Source of the DNA: Chitinasiproducens palmae
Lineage (GTDB): Bacteria > Pseudomonadota > Gammaproteobacteria > Burkholderiales > Burkholderiaceae
Reading direction: 5' to 3'
Assembly (NCBI RefSeq): GCF_900095735.1
Contig: NZ_FNLO01000007.1
Span: 186,001 to 250,000 of the forward strand
Length of the DNA: 64,000 nucleotides
This document shows positions 35,701 through 47,566 of the stretch, piece after piece. The notes under the pieces are model-generated. The model was not told where the DNA came from and ran no database searches. It worked only from the letters and a program-made list of their open reading frames with translations. The translations under genes and the position numbers were made by a program. How positions within the stretch are numbered: position 1 is the first letter of the stretch; the number at the start of each line of letters is the position of its first letter.

Positions 35701-36016
35701 ACTGCCAGGCCTGCGGGCGGACGTGGCGTTCGCGCCGCATCATGGCAGTCGGACGTCGTCGACGCTGCCCTGGGTGCGCGCCCTTGGCGCCAGCGAGGTC
35801 GTGTGCCAGGTCGGCTACCGCAATCGCTTCGGGCATCCGCACCGCACCGTCACTGCGCGCTACGCTCGCCATGGCGCGCGCCTGCATCGTACCGACCGGG
35901 ATGGGATGATCCACTTCGAGACGCGTGGCGGCGAGTTGCGCAGCGAACGCTTCCGGGAGGCGCAACGCCGCTACTGGATGCCGGACTGGCCGGCGGAGCG
36001 TGAGATGTCACCGTGA
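32795..36016 (+). CDS. comEC: DNA uptake channel protein ComEC/Rec2 with internal repeat tracts
   Basis: 1073 residues, longer than the usual 750 to 850. Three parts: an N-terminal membrane helix pair (residues 1-55), an abnormal His/Arg/Ser-rich insert (about 75-125), an OB-like segment, the competence membrane domain (ATRVQMAVTLALVPLTADW region), and a C-terminal beta-lactamase fold (LMLSHVHVDHTGGALSVI; VAFAPHHGSRTSS). ComEC carries single-stranded DNA through the inner membrane during transformation. The insert and a second tract (about residues 360-390) lie over tandem-repeat DNA, both multiples of three. Confidence 0.9.
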   Translation: MRSWAIAFALGVCWLQHRPALPPEASLWLLRLAAIGISIALFGIFVCLHLFAAAPAGSMSLPPVAVSERAPPSRERASGHRRADRPSHRLTHRRSYWRSHRRSHRLNRRRRHCLRHRLGHSLRHWRTRFRGRGRCAADRFIGRSRFPLTAAVVRTVGLACASALGVAHAGLDAHARLSTRLPVALEGRTLALTGRIVGLPRTGPDAVSFLLEVDHCRGLGRVASALCAVGPRRVSLSWRRFAGDGRALPALRPGQRWRLPVRLQRPYGTANAHGFDFEAWALQRGIDATGHVQTDRGAARLAEPADASLGWRDRIDRLRQRLRMDIEASVGVKAPRATASTRVGTRAEWNSRGSRGEPADAAQSARSAQSDRLDRSDRSVEGHEADEADASRSRLTRLPERRSSDTQVSDGIVARSRMPVLTALTIGDQRGLPSSVRAWLAQTGTSHLLAISGLHVGIVAGGVAWLASVLWRCAIWRGRPLALFVPAQLIAAPIAAIGACFVVALSGFGVPALRAGWMTTVALVTWTLRRRTRATVTLCWALLLVLAADPSAILSAGFWLSFCAVAAILLATSPRPPGSDAASRAGGPPMGPRDVGGWRARWQSVRAATRVQMAVTLALVPLTADWFSQVSLISPAANALAIPWVSFLLLPVAMIGVLMPPPFDHFCYRAAAHLSDGLLYFLAALTSVPLASVTLPPTGPVATALAFAAMVLPWMRWRRADRLRLPIAACCGLPICVMAGAAAWGRVAEGEYRVTAYDVGQGGGVLVETASHRLLFDTGPPHGESDIGERVIVPHLRACAVARLDMLMLSHVHVDHTGGALSVIRAVPIRVLSGSLPRTHAARLAMAAAGGANTFCVRGQRWTWDGVRFEVLWPPRPESGSGSGGANASSCVLRVDNGRHVALLSGDIEAAQEARLLAYHARGASRRVPRRVPAARAPAGPPTPAVRGAAVNLDAAAGPNRFEDSGRDTLPGLRADVAFAPHHGSRTSSTLPWVRALGASEVVCQVGYRNRFGHPHRTVTARYARHGARLHRTDRDGMIHFETRGGELRSERFREAQRRYWMPDWPAEREMSP
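33032..33130 (+). repeat. 12-bp minisatellite inside comEC
   Basis: Degenerate tandem copies of a 12-bp unit near GGCGCAGTCATC run through 33032-33130. In the comEC frame they give Ser-His-Arg-rich repeats; in the +1 frame they give repeated Ile-Gly-Ala-Val (GAVIGAVIGAVI). Copy number is a multiple-of-three change, so the ORF tolerates expansion. A second tract of CGGCTCAAT/CGGACCGTT units (33883-33935) lies in the same gene. Confidence 0.85.
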
Positions 36017-36081
36017 CCGTTGAGGCCGCCGGCCGCCGGCCGCCTGTCGCGCGGCGCGCCGCGCGACAGGCGAATCTGACC

Positions 36082-36177
36082 GCCGTACCGCACGCCGTAC
36101 CGCACGCCGTACCGCACGCCGTACCGCACGCCGTACCGCACGCCATACCGCACGCCATACCGCACGCCATACCGCAC
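36082..36177. repeat. 12-bp tandem array (GCCGTACCGCAC), 8 copies
   Basis: Five copies of GCCGTACCGCAC followed by three of GCCATACCGCAC, 36082-36177, in the 267-base gap between comEC and pyrG. The array sits about 75 bases before the pyrG -10 box. Confidence 0.97.
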
Positions 36178-36251
36178 GCGGCGGGCGCCGTCGCGACCGG
36201 AATCGGCATGTTCGCGCGCATTCCCGGCTCGGTCGATCGGCTCGCCTCAGG

Positions 36252-38820
<2,569 letters not shown>

Positions 38821-38946
38821 GGCGGGCACGGCGCACGGCGCCGGTCGGGAGGAGACATCGCCCGTGACGACCGGCCGCCATGCGTAGCGAAGCGGAAGAA
38901 TGACGCCGGATGCAGGGCCAACGCCATGCCGGTGTGAACGGTTTAG

Positions 38947-40248
<1,302 letters not shown>

Positions 40249-40335
40249 GGCGGCGCGTCGCCTCGACGAGATCGGCGCCGGGACGCGCAATGCGTCCCGG
40301 CGCCGACTGTCATCGGCCGTCCCGAATCGAACACT

Positions 40336-40740
40336 ATGCGCGTTGTCACTCTTGTCCTGATCGCCTTGCTGGCGCTCGTCCAGTACCCGCTGTGGTGGGG
40401 GAACGGCGGCTGGCTGAGCGTGCACGACCTGGAGCAGCAGCTCATCGACCAACAGCGCAAGAACAACGAGAGCAAGGCACGCAACGATCGGCTGGCTGGC
40501 GAAGTCGAGGATCTGCAGACTGGTACCGCGGCCATCGAGGAGCGGGCGCGCTTCGAGTTGGGCATGGTCAAGAACGACGAAGTCTTTGTGCAGTTCGTGA
40601 AACCCTCGCAAGCGGCACCGAGCGCGCCGGGCCCCGCGGTCAGCGGTTCGACACGCGGGACGGTCTCGAGCGCGCCGTTGTCGGTGGTGCCCGAACCGCC
40701 CGCGCGTGGCCGGGCTCGTCGCGAATCGCATCGGCACTGA
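40336..40740 (+). CDS. ftsB: Cell division protein FtsB
   Basis: 134 residues, one N-terminal transmembrane helix (VVTLVLIALLALVQYPLWWG) followed by a coiled coil (EQQLIDQQRKNNESKARNDR) and a disordered tail. FtsB bridges FtsQ and FtsL in the divisome. The eno-ftsB order is standard for proteobacteria. The C-terminus is about 30 residues longer than the E. coli protein, Pro/Arg/Ser-rich. Confidence 0.93.
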   Translation: MRVVTLVLIALLALVQYPLWWGNGGWLSVHDLEQQLIDQQRKNNESKARNDRLAGEVEDLQTGTAAIEERARFELGMVKNDEVFVQFVKPSQAAPSAPGPAVSGSTRGTVSSAPLSVVPEPPARGRARRESHRH

Positions 40741-41204
40741 ACGGTCGGGCGTCGCTGCGTGCAGCGCGTCGCGGACGCCCGTCGAGCTGTCGTGGATGGG
40801 CGAACGCCTCTGAGTGATCGAGATTCAGCGCTTGAGGATCGGTGTGCAAGGACTGGTGCTCGAAGACTGCTGGCGAAGGCACGCGGTATTTCCAGAGGAC
40901 TCTCTGTGATGCGCGGCGCGATGGCAACGCTTCCGATTCGTCAGACGGCCAGACCCGCTGAAGATCGTTCTCACGGCCTCATCTGTTTATATACTGAAGG
41001 TTTTCCAACTTGTCACTTCGACAGTTGTCGGGCGGTGGCATTTCGCCCTTGGAACCGGTTGAGTCTGTACCCGTCACCGTCACCAGCGATCCGTGGGCGC
41101 GTTGGCAGTGTCCTTTGAGTCAGACGAGCCGCCCACGGGCGCCAGCGGTCGAGCACCGTGCAACCGGCCATGCAGTGGCCCGGTCGAAGCGGTGACATTC
41201 TTGC

Positions 41205-41268
41205 AAGCCGTCAAGCCGTCAAGCCGTCAAGCCGTCAAGCCGTCAAGCCGTCAAGCCGTCAAGCCGTC
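41205..41268. repeat. 8-bp tandem array (AAGCCGTC), 8 copies
   Basis: Eight perfect copies of AAGCCGTC at 41205-41268, then a degraded continuation (CCCGTCAAGCTGTC). The 8-bp unit is not a multiple of three. Confidence 0.97.
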
Positions 41269-41389
41269 ACCCGTCAAGCTGTCGAGCGAAGAATCCATCC
41301 GGCCGCGAAGCCGTCGCTAATGAAGCGGTGAAGCGGTGAAGGCGTCAGGCCGACGGGGCATCCAGCGGTGAAGCGGTCAAAGTGCGGAG

Positions 41390-41571
41390 CCGAGAAGCCG
41401 GGAAGCCGAGAAGCCGGGAAGCCGAGAAGCCGAGAAGCCGAGAAGCCGAGAAGCCGAGAAGCCGAGAAGCCGAGAAGCCGAGAAGCCGGGAAGCTGGGAA
41501 GCCGAGACGCCGGGAAGCCGGGAAGCTGGGAAGCCGAGACGCCGGCAAATCGACGAACCGAGGAACCGAGA
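41390..41571. repeat. 9-bp tandem array (GAGAAGCCG), about 19 copies
   Basis: Runs of GAGAAGCCG mixed with GGGAAGCCG, GGGAAGCTG and GAGACGCCG fill 41390-41571. It is the longest array here. The interspersed variants show that it has also diverged by point changes, so it is not all recent. Confidence 0.93.
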
Positions 41572-41979
41572 AGTAGCGGAAGCGCGTCGAGACGTGGCAG
41601 CGCGGCGCACTCGACCCGTCGTCCGATAACGCTCTGCTGCCGCGGCACAGAGCTGCGATTCGTTATGGTCGCTTTGCCGCTCGCCCCTTGTCGTTTCTCC
41701 GCCGATGCCGTGCCGCGGATTCCTGACCGCCGCTTCGGTGACGTCTGCCCCCGCAGCCGGCAGGACACCGTCGCCTGTGTGCACATTCGCGTGGTGGACG
41801 GGCGCAGGGACCGGCGCAGGAGCCGGTGTAGGGACCGGTGCAGGGACGGACATGGCGGCGCGACGCCGGCAAGTTCGCCGATCCTCACCGCGCACGTCGG
41901 GCGTGTTCGTCAGCCCGACGTGCGCGGCGTGCCGACGCCGGCAGGGCCGGCGTGTCTCGGCCCTCCGCTCCGTTTCGGA

Positions 41980-42672
41980 TCACCATCCGAAGCCGTAGCC
42001 GACGCTCCAGCCGCCGCGTCGTCCCCAACCGCCGCCGCCATACCAACCTCCCCAACTCGGTCCCCAGGCGGGTGCCGCCCATACAGGGCCGCCCCACGCG
42101 GGGCCGTACCAGCCGGGATAAGCCACCGGATAGACCGGCGCTGGCGCGACGACCACGGTCCGCGCGATTTCCTCATCACGCATCGCGCGATCCTGCTCGC
42201 GCAGCACTTGCTGGTCGATCTGGTCGTAGCGCTGCTTCTCGGTAGGCGTCAGCGGCCCGGAATAGGGCCGGGCCGGCACGGCGGTGCCGGGCGTCGGGGC
42301 GGTGCCCGGCGGCGCGTAATACGGCTGCGCGGATGGCGTCGCGGCTGGTGGATAGCCGTAGGGTTGCGCGGGCTGCGCCGCGGTCCCCGGTGCGTAGGCG
42401 GGCGCGTTGCCTTCCGGCGGGAACGGCGCGTAGCGCTGCGGTTGCCGCAGCGCTTCGGCGGTCGCCTGCGGCGTGCTCACGACTTGCGGCGCGGGCACTG
42501 GCTGCACGTCCGCCGCCGGCGCCGCCGCGCCGGGCGGCAAGCGGCTCAGTACGACACCGTTCGGGATCGGGCCGCCATACTGGTCGTAGTAGCCGGGCGC
42601 CGCGCAGGCACCCAGCAGGAGCGTCGCGGACACCAGCGCCAGCGCGTGGCGGGACGGAAAGGTCGCAATCAT
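41980..42672 (-). CDS. Proline/glycine-rich lipoprotein of unknown function
   Basis: 230 residues from ATG 42672. A lipobox LLLGAC lies near residue 20 after a hydrophobic signal (ALALVSATLLLGACA), so the protein is probably an outer-membrane or secreted lipoprotein. The rest is low complexity: PQRYAPFPPEGN, then a helical segment (TPTEKQRYDQIDQQVLREQD) and a Trp/Gly/Tyr-rich tail. No domain is recognised. It is the divergent-from-hslO partner? No: it is on the same strand as hslO and 117 bases downstream of it. Confidence 0.65.
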   Translation of the reverse strand: MIATFPSRHALALVSATLLLGACAAPGYYDQYGGPIPNGVVLSRLPPGAAAPAADVQPVPAPQVVSTPQATAEALRQPQRYAPFPPEGNAPAYAPGTAAQPAQPYGYPPAATPSAQPYYAPPGTAPTPGTAVPARPYSGPLTPTEKQRYDQIDQQVLREQDRAMRDEEIARTVVVAPAPVYPVAYPGWYGPAWGGPVWAAPAWGPSWGGWYGGGGWGRRGGWSVGYGFGW

Positions 42673-42789
42673 GATGAGCCTCTGCTCGATCGGGACGGCC
42701 GCACGGGCGGCCGACAGAGGTCCCGGGCGGCGAGCGCCGCGGGACATTTGCTTCATTGACGTCCGTCGGCGACGGCGTCCGGTGAACCT

Positions 42790-43737
42790 TTAGTGGCGCT
42801 GCTCCGATGCAGGCGTCACGCTGCCGGCTTCGGTGGCGCTGGCGAAGACCTGCGCCACGTCCACCGCGTCGAACGCATAGCGTTGGTTGCAGAAGTCGCA
42901 ATGCGTCTCGACTTCGCCGCGCTCCTCGATGATGCCGTCCACTTCCTCGCGGCCCAGCATGCGCAGCATGTTCGCGACCTTCAGCCGCGAACAGGTGCAC
43001 TTGAAGCGCGCCTGGTTCGGCTCGAAGTAACGCAGCGTCTCTTCCCAGAACAACCGCTTCAGCACGCGGTCGCTGTCCGTGCCGAGCAATTCCTCTGCTG
43101 ACAGCGTGGCGCCCAGGTGGCAGACGCGGTCCCACGTGTCGGCGTCCAGCTCGTCGGCGGGCAGCGCGATACCGCCGTCACCCGGCATTTTCTGCAGCAT
43201 CATGCCGACCGCGCGCTTGTCGTCGGCGGCGAGCCAGATGCGCGTGTCGAGCTGCTCCGACCTGCGCATGTACTGCTGCAGGACCGTCGCCACGCCCGCT
43301 TCCGGATGGTCGTCGTCGGAGAGCGGCACGATGCCTTGATAGGCCTGCTGACCGCGCTGCTTGTCGCGCGGATCGAGGGTGATCGCGCAGCGTCCGCCGC
43401 CGCCCACGTTGACCAGCGCGGTCAGGGTCGCGTCGTCATCGATCTGGACGTCGCCGTCGGCCAGCGTAGCGGTCGCGCGCATGTTCAGCTCGGAATCGCA
43501 TTGCACGACGAGCATTCGCACCGGGCCGTCGCCGTGGATCTGAATGATCAGCGAGCCGTCGAACTTGAGCGTGGCCGACAGAAGGGCGGCGGCGGCCATC
43601 ATCTCGCCCAGCAGGCGTACGATGGCCGGCGGGTAATCGTGACGCGCCAGCACTTCGCGCCAGGTGTCCTCCAGGGAGACGATTTCGCCCCGGACCGGCG
43701 CCTTGTCGAACATGAATTTCTGCAGTTGATCGGTCAC
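42790..43737 (-). CDS. hslO: Redox-regulated chaperone Hsp33
   Basis: 315 residues. The zinc cysteines are in KCTCSRLK and HCDFCNQRY (CxC and CxxC), the redox switch that releases zinc on oxidation and exposes the holdase surface. The N-terminal region has SLEDTWREVLARHDYP and ELNMRATATL. It protects proteins in oxidative stress. It is followed on the minus strand by the lipoprotein gene. Confidence 0.97.
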   Translation of the reverse strand: MTDQLQKFMFDKAPVRGEIVSLEDTWREVLARHDYPPAIVRLLGEMMAAAALLSATLKFDGSLIIQIHGDGPVRMLVVQCDSELNMRATATLADGDVQIDDDATLTALVNVGGGGRCAITLDPRDKQRGQQAYQGIVPLSDDDHPEAGVATVLQQYMRRSEQLDTRIWLAADDKRAVGMMLQKMPGDGGIALPADELDADTWDRVCHLGATLSAEELLGTDSDRVLKRLFWEETLRYFEPNQARFKCTCSRLKVANMLRMLGREEVDGIIEERGEVETHCDFCNQRYAFDAVDVAQVFASATEAGSVTPASEQRH

Positions 43738-43788
43738 GACTTCAATCCTGTCAAATACGTTATGCGAGGTGGGCGCTGCCCGTCGGCG

Positions 43789-44313
43789 TCAACCGATCGC
43801 GCGAAGCTGGTCGCGGAACAGCGCGCCACGCGCCACGTAGCCGTCCGCGCTGTGGCGCAGTCCGGCAATTTCGGCCTCGGTCAGCGCCCGGGCGACACGC
43901 GCCGGCGTGCCGAGGATCAGCGATCCGGGCGGGAACTGCTTGCCTTCGGTGACGAGTGCGCCGGCGCCGACCAACGAGTTCTCGCCAATCACCGCCCGGT
44001 TCAGCACCACCGCCTGGATGCCGATCAGCGTGTTGTCGCCGATCGTGCAGCCGTGCAGCATCGCCTGATGGCCGATGGTCACGCCTTCGCCCAGGGTCAA
44101 CGGCGTGCCGTCGTCGGTGTGCAGGACGGCTCCGTCCTGGACGTTGCTGCGCCGGCCGACGGAAATCAGGTCGTTGTCGCCGCGCAGCACCGCCTGCGGC
44201 CAGACGCTGGCTTCCGCGGCGAGGGCGATGTTGCCGATGACCGTGGCCTCGGCGGCAACATAGGCAGTCGGATCGATGCTCGGCTGTATGTCGCCGATGG
44301 CGTAAATAGTCAC
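43789..44313 (-). CDS. Gamma-class carbonic anhydrase-like hexapeptide protein
   Basis: 174 residues with a left-handed beta-helix of hexapeptide repeats. Metal-site histidines are in VLHTDDG, TIGHQAMLHGC (GH and HGC). The start is GTG 44313, with GGGAG seven bases earlier. Most such proteins (YrdA/PaaY-like) are gamma-carbonic-anhydrase homologues with weak or no measured activity; the substrate cannot be told from sequence. It lies upstream of hslO on the same strand with a gap of 51 bases. Confidence 0.85.
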   Translation of the reverse strand: MTIYAIGDIQPSIDPTAYVAAEATVIGNIALAAEASVWPQAVLRGDNDLISVGRRSNVQDGAVLHTDDGTPLTLGEGVTIGHQAMLHGCTIGDNTLIGIQAVVLNRAVIGENSLVGAGALVTEGKQFPPGSLILGTPARVARALTEAEIAGLRHSADGYVARGALFRDQLRAIG

Positions 44314-44629
44314 TCGGTCTCCCAGTGGCGGCGCCGTCGCCAATGCGGCAGCGCGGTCGTCGTTCGTGCAGCGTCGTCGCTTTGAGCGACAGCGCGCTCG
44401 TCCCCCAATGCGGCGTGGACGTCCTCCATGCAGCGGTCGTCCATGCGGCGGCCCCGTTCTGCATGCGGCTGCCGCGTGCAGAACGATCTCGGCAGTGGCT
44501 GCTCTACAATATGGGCCTGCCCGGCGTAATCTCAATATTGTAGCCGCCGGGGCGGGCGAGACGCGGCAATGTCGCCGGTGTCGCCATGCTGCTTCGTTAC
44601 TGAATGTCACCGGCGCCGCCGTTCAACCC
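44314..44629. other. Divergent intergenic region, no gene seen
   Basis: 316 bases between the carbonic-anhydrase-like gene and the DUF455 gene. A longer frame for the DUF455 gene reaches back to 44366 but is unlikely to be translated. Promoters must face both ways here; I cannot identify them. Confidence 0.5.
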
Positions 44630-45544
44630 TTGAACGATTCCTTCGATCTTTCCCCGCCCGCCTTGCATGTTTTGCCGCCGGATGCGCCACTGGCCGGCGC
44701 GTCGACCGCCCGCAGGGCGGCGCTGTTGGCGCTGGCTCGGTCCGAACCCGAGGCCAAGGTGGCGGCCGCGCGTGCGCTCGCCACGTCGCGGTTGCCAATC
44801 GGTGCCGACGAGTCGCTGACGCCGTCGGACTGGCCCGGCCGGCCCGAGCGGCCACGGCTGGTGTCGCCTCGCGAGCTGGAGCGGCGCAGCATGTCGAGCG
44901 TGGCCGGACGCGCCGCCTTGCTGCACGCTTTGGCGCATATCGAATTCAATGCGATCGATCTGGCACTGGACGCGGTGGCGCGCTTCGATGGCCTGCCCGA
45001 GGCGTTCTACCGCGACTGGCTGGGCGTGGCCGGCGAGGAAGCGTTTCACTTCACCTTGCTCCAAGACCGCCTGGCAGCCCTCGGACACGCATATGGCGAC
45101 TTTCCCGCGCACGACGGGCTGTGGGAAATGGCGCTGAAAACGCGGGGCGAGGTGCTGGCGCGGATGGCAATCGTGCCGCGCACGCTCGAAGCGCGCGGCC
45201 TCGATGCCTCGCCGCCGATCCGCGCGAAGCTCGCCCAGGCGGGCGACCATGAGTCGGCCGCGATCCTCGACGTGATTCTGCGCGATGAGATTGGCCACGT
45301 CGCGATCGGCAATCGATGGTTTCGCCATCTCGCCGCGCGCGCCGGCGTGGCGCCGCTGGCGCTGTATGAGAGCTTGGCGCAGCGCTACGGGGCGCCCCGG
45401 CCGAAGGGGCCGTTCAATCTGGCGGCGCGCCGGCAGGCCGGTTTCGACGACGACGAATTGGCGGCACTGACGGGCGAGCCGAACCGCACCAGTGCCGGCG
45501 CGCTCGTCGGTAGGGTTGGCGGAGCGGACGACGATGCGCGATAG
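44630..45544 (+). CDS. DUF455 ferritin-like domain protein
   Basis: 304 residues if it begins at TTG 44630; the start is uncertain because no ATG lies near the conserved beginning. It shows the DUF455 pattern: HALAHIEFNAIDLALDAVARF, then GEEAFHFTLLQDRL, TLEARGLDASPPIRAKL and DVILRDEIGHVAIGNRWF, with the paired Glu/His of a ferritin-like di-metal site. A related enzyme, MiaE, hydroxylates tRNA. The function of DUF455 proteins is not known to me. The stop overlaps the next start. Confidence 0.85.
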   Translation: MNDSFDLSPPALHVLPPDAPLAGASTARRAALLALARSEPEAKVAAARALATSRLPIGADESLTPSDWPGRPERPRLVSPRELERRSMSSVAGRAALLHALAHIEFNAIDLALDAVARFDGLPEAFYRDWLGVAGEEAFHFTLLQDRLAALGHAYGDFPAHDGLWEMALKTRGEVLARMAIVPRTLEARGLDASPPIRAKLAQAGDHESAAILDVILRDEIGHVAIGNRWFRHLAARAGVAPLALYESLAQRYGAPRPKGPFNLAARRQAGFDDDELAALTGEPNRTSAGALVGRVGGADDDAR

Positions 45545-46451
45545 TCACAGCGACTTTGTCCGCCTGCGGGAACTGACGGTTCATGTCCGGCGCTGGGAGC
45601 CGCGCGACGCGGGCACGGCGACGCCGACGGTGTGGTTGCTGCACGGCTGGATGGACGTGTCGGCCAGCTTCCAGTTCGTCGTCGACGCATTGGCCGGGCA
45701 GTGCCGCGTCCTGGCGCCGGATGCGCGCGGCTTCGGCCTGAGCGACTGGCCGGTGGCCGCTGGCCACGCCAGCCACTACGCGTTCCAGGATTACCTGGCC
45801 GACCTGGATCAGCTCGTCGCTCACTACAGCCCGCGCGAGCCGATCGCGCTGGTCGGCCATAGCATGGGCGCCAACGTCGCACTGCATTACGCGGGCGTGC
45901 GTCCCGCGCGGGTGCGCCGGGTGGTCGCCCTCGAAGGGTTCGGCGTCGGCGACCAGCCGGCTTCGAGGGCGCCGGCCCGGCTGGCGGAGTGGCTCGACCA
46001 GCGCGCGCAGCCGCATGCCTGGCGTACCTATCCGTCGTTCGACGCGCTGGCCGACCGGCTCCTTCGCGACAATCCGCGGCTCGGTGCGGAACGGGCGCGG
46101 CTGTTGGCGCGCCAGCGCGGCGTGCGCGTCGGCGACATCGTCACGCCGCGCGGCGATCCGGCGCACCGCGCGCATGCGGGCCGGCCCTATCGGCTCGACG
46201 AGACGCTGGCGGTCTGGGGCGCAGTGACAGCGCCGGTGCTGCTGGTGGAAGGGCGCGACAGCGGCACGCTGCGACAGTTGGCCGGAGACGTGCCCGAGCC
46301 TGCGTTCAGGCAACGCTTCGAAGCGCTGCGTGAGCGCCGGCAACAATGGATCGAGGACGCGGGCCACATGGTCCATCTGGATCAACCCGAAGCAGTCGCC
46401 GCCAGCATCCGGGCGTTCCTGCTCGCCGAGGATGGGGGCGGCCAGCGCTAG
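45534..46451 (+). CDS. Alpha/beta hydrolase
   Basis: 305 residues. The oxyanion region is LLHGWMDVSASFQ, the nucleophile Ser sits in VGHSMGANVAL, the acid Asp is probably in VEGRDSGTLR, and His in DAGHMVHLDQPE. This looks like the broad esterase/lipase/haloalkane-dehalogenase-type fold, so the substrate is not predictable. ATG 45534 overlaps the DUF455 stop by 11 bases, so the two genes are coupled and perhaps act together. Confidence 0.9.
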   Translation: MRDSHSDFVRLRELTVHVRRWEPRDAGTATPTVWLLHGWMDVSASFQFVVDALAGQCRVLAPDARGFGLSDWPVAAGHASHYAFQDYLADLDQLVAHYSPREPIALVGHSMGANVALHYAGVRPARVRRVVALEGFGVGDQPASRAPARLAEWLDQRAQPHAWRTYPSFDALADRLLRDNPRLGAERARLLARQRGVRVGDIVTPRGDPAHRAHAGRPYRLDETLAVWGAVTAPVLLVEGRDSGTLRQLAGDVPEPAFRQRFEALRERRQQWIEDAGHMVHLDQPEAVAASIRAFLLAEDGGGQR

Positions 46452-46476
46452 GGAAGCGCTCCACGGGCCACCACTA

Positions 46477-46537
46477 GCCGACCTGCAGCCGACCCGCAGC
46501 CGACCCGCAGCCGACCCGCAGCCGACCCGCAGCCGAC
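46477..46537. repeat. 11-bp tandem array (GCCGACCCGCA), 5.5 copies
   Basis: Copies at 46477-46531 with a trailing GCCGAC, the first one GCCGACCTGCA. It sits between the hydrolase and the PHP gene. Confidence 0.95.
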
Positions 46538-46568
46538 GGCTTCGGGTGCGCTGTACTAAAATCGGAGC

Positions 46569-47411
46569 ATGCCAAGCGCACTCAACGCCGATCTGCACTG
46601 CCATTCAACCGCGTCCGACGGAACACTCGCGCCGGCCGCGGTGGCGGCGCTTGCCGCGCGCAACGGCGTGGCGCTGTGGTCGTTGACCGACCATGATGAG
46701 TTGTCCGGCCAGGCCGAGGCGGCCGCCGCGGCGCGCCGACTGGGCATGCGTTACCTGCCCGGCGTCGAAATCTCGGTAACCTGGGCGGGGCGCACGGTTC
46801 ACATTGTCGGCATGAATGTCGACCCGACCTCGGCGGTTCTCAACGAAGGCCTGGTGCATGCCCGCTCGGGCAGAACCCGGCGGGCGCAGGAGATCGGCGA
46901 ACGTCTCGCGAGTCTGGGTATCGCCGGCGCGTTCGACGGCGCGCTTGCGCATGTCGGCAATCCCGATCTGATCTCGCGCACGCATTTCGCGCGTTGGATG
47001 GTCGAGCGCGGCGTCGTGGCGGACCTGCAGACGGCGTTTTCCCGCTACCTGGGCGACGGGCGCGCCGCCTGCGTGCCGCATCGCTGGTCGCGGCTGGCGG
47101 ATGCCGTCGGCTGGATCCTGGCGTCCGGCGGCGCGGCCATCGTCGCGCATCCCGGCCGCTACGATTTCACGCCGCTGGAGTTCGACGTTTTCTTCGGCGA
47201 ATTCCGCAAGGCTGGCGGCACCGCGATCGAGGTCGTGACCGGCAGTCATACGCCGGACCAGTACGACGAGTACGCTGACGTCGCCAGACACTATGGCTTT
47301 CTGGCCTCGCGCGGTTCGGACTTCCATGGCCCCGGCGAGACACGCGCCGAGCCGGGCACGTTGCCGGCGTTGCCGCGCGACCTGACGCCGGTCTGGGCGC
47401 AGTGGCTCTGA
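46569..47411 (+). CDS. PHP-domain phosphoesterase (YciV/RNase AM-like)
   Basis: 280 residues. Metal-binding motifs are ADLHCHSTASDG (His-x-His), SLTDHDEL, GVEISV, AHPGRYDF, and RGSDFHG. The family includes the 3',5'-nucleoside bisphosphate phosphatase and the 5'-3' exoribonuclease RNase AM of E. coli (yciV, renamed rnm), which matures rRNA and degrades RNA fragments. The following gene is a YciO protein, the same neighbour as in E. coli. I infer the same biology. Confidence 0.88.
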   Translation: MPSALNADLHCHSTASDGTLAPAAVAALAARNGVALWSLTDHDELSGQAEAAAAARRLGMRYLPGVEISVTWAGRTVHIVGMNVDPTSAVLNEGLVHARSGRTRRAQEIGERLASLGIAGAFDGALAHVGNPDLISRTHFARWMVERGVVADLQTAFSRYLGDGRAACVPHRWSRLADAVGWILASGGAAIVAHPGRYDFTPLEFDVFFGEFRKAGGTAIEVVTGSHTPDQYDEYADVARHYGFLASRGSDFHGPGETRAEPGTLPALPRDLTPVWAQWL

Positions 47412-47566
47412 TCTTGCGACAGCAGAGGGCCGGTGACGGCCACGATCCGCAAGCAGCACCGCTCGGCCGTTGCATCGACCCTTACACTGCGTGACGGCTC
47501 GCCCGAGCCCGGCTGGCGCCCTGCGGCGCGCGCCGCGCTGTCCGGGTGCCGACGACGAGGACGAAC

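Larger units (their letters stand above)
40741..41979. other. Long intergenic region with tandem arrays
   Basis: 1239 bases between ftsB and the lipoprotein gene on the other strand. It holds two tandem arrays (41205-41268, 41390-41571) and no gene I can support. Both strands read as open frames across the arrays because the second unit is 9 bp and lacks stops, but these are not credible proteins. Confidence 0.7.

Noticed and set aside
36013-36177. Repetitive VPHA/MRYGV frames next to comEC and pyrG
   Set aside because: These are readings of the 12-bp array and overlap pyrG; no ribosome site.
41377-41895. Open frames through the array with repeated GFSASRLL or EKPRSREA
   Set aside because: They exist only because a 9-bp repeat has no stops; no start signal or known family supports them.
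42176-43135. Arg-rich frame on the minus strand across hslO and the lipoprotein gene
   Set aside because: It is an alternative frame of hslO and the lipoprotein gene.
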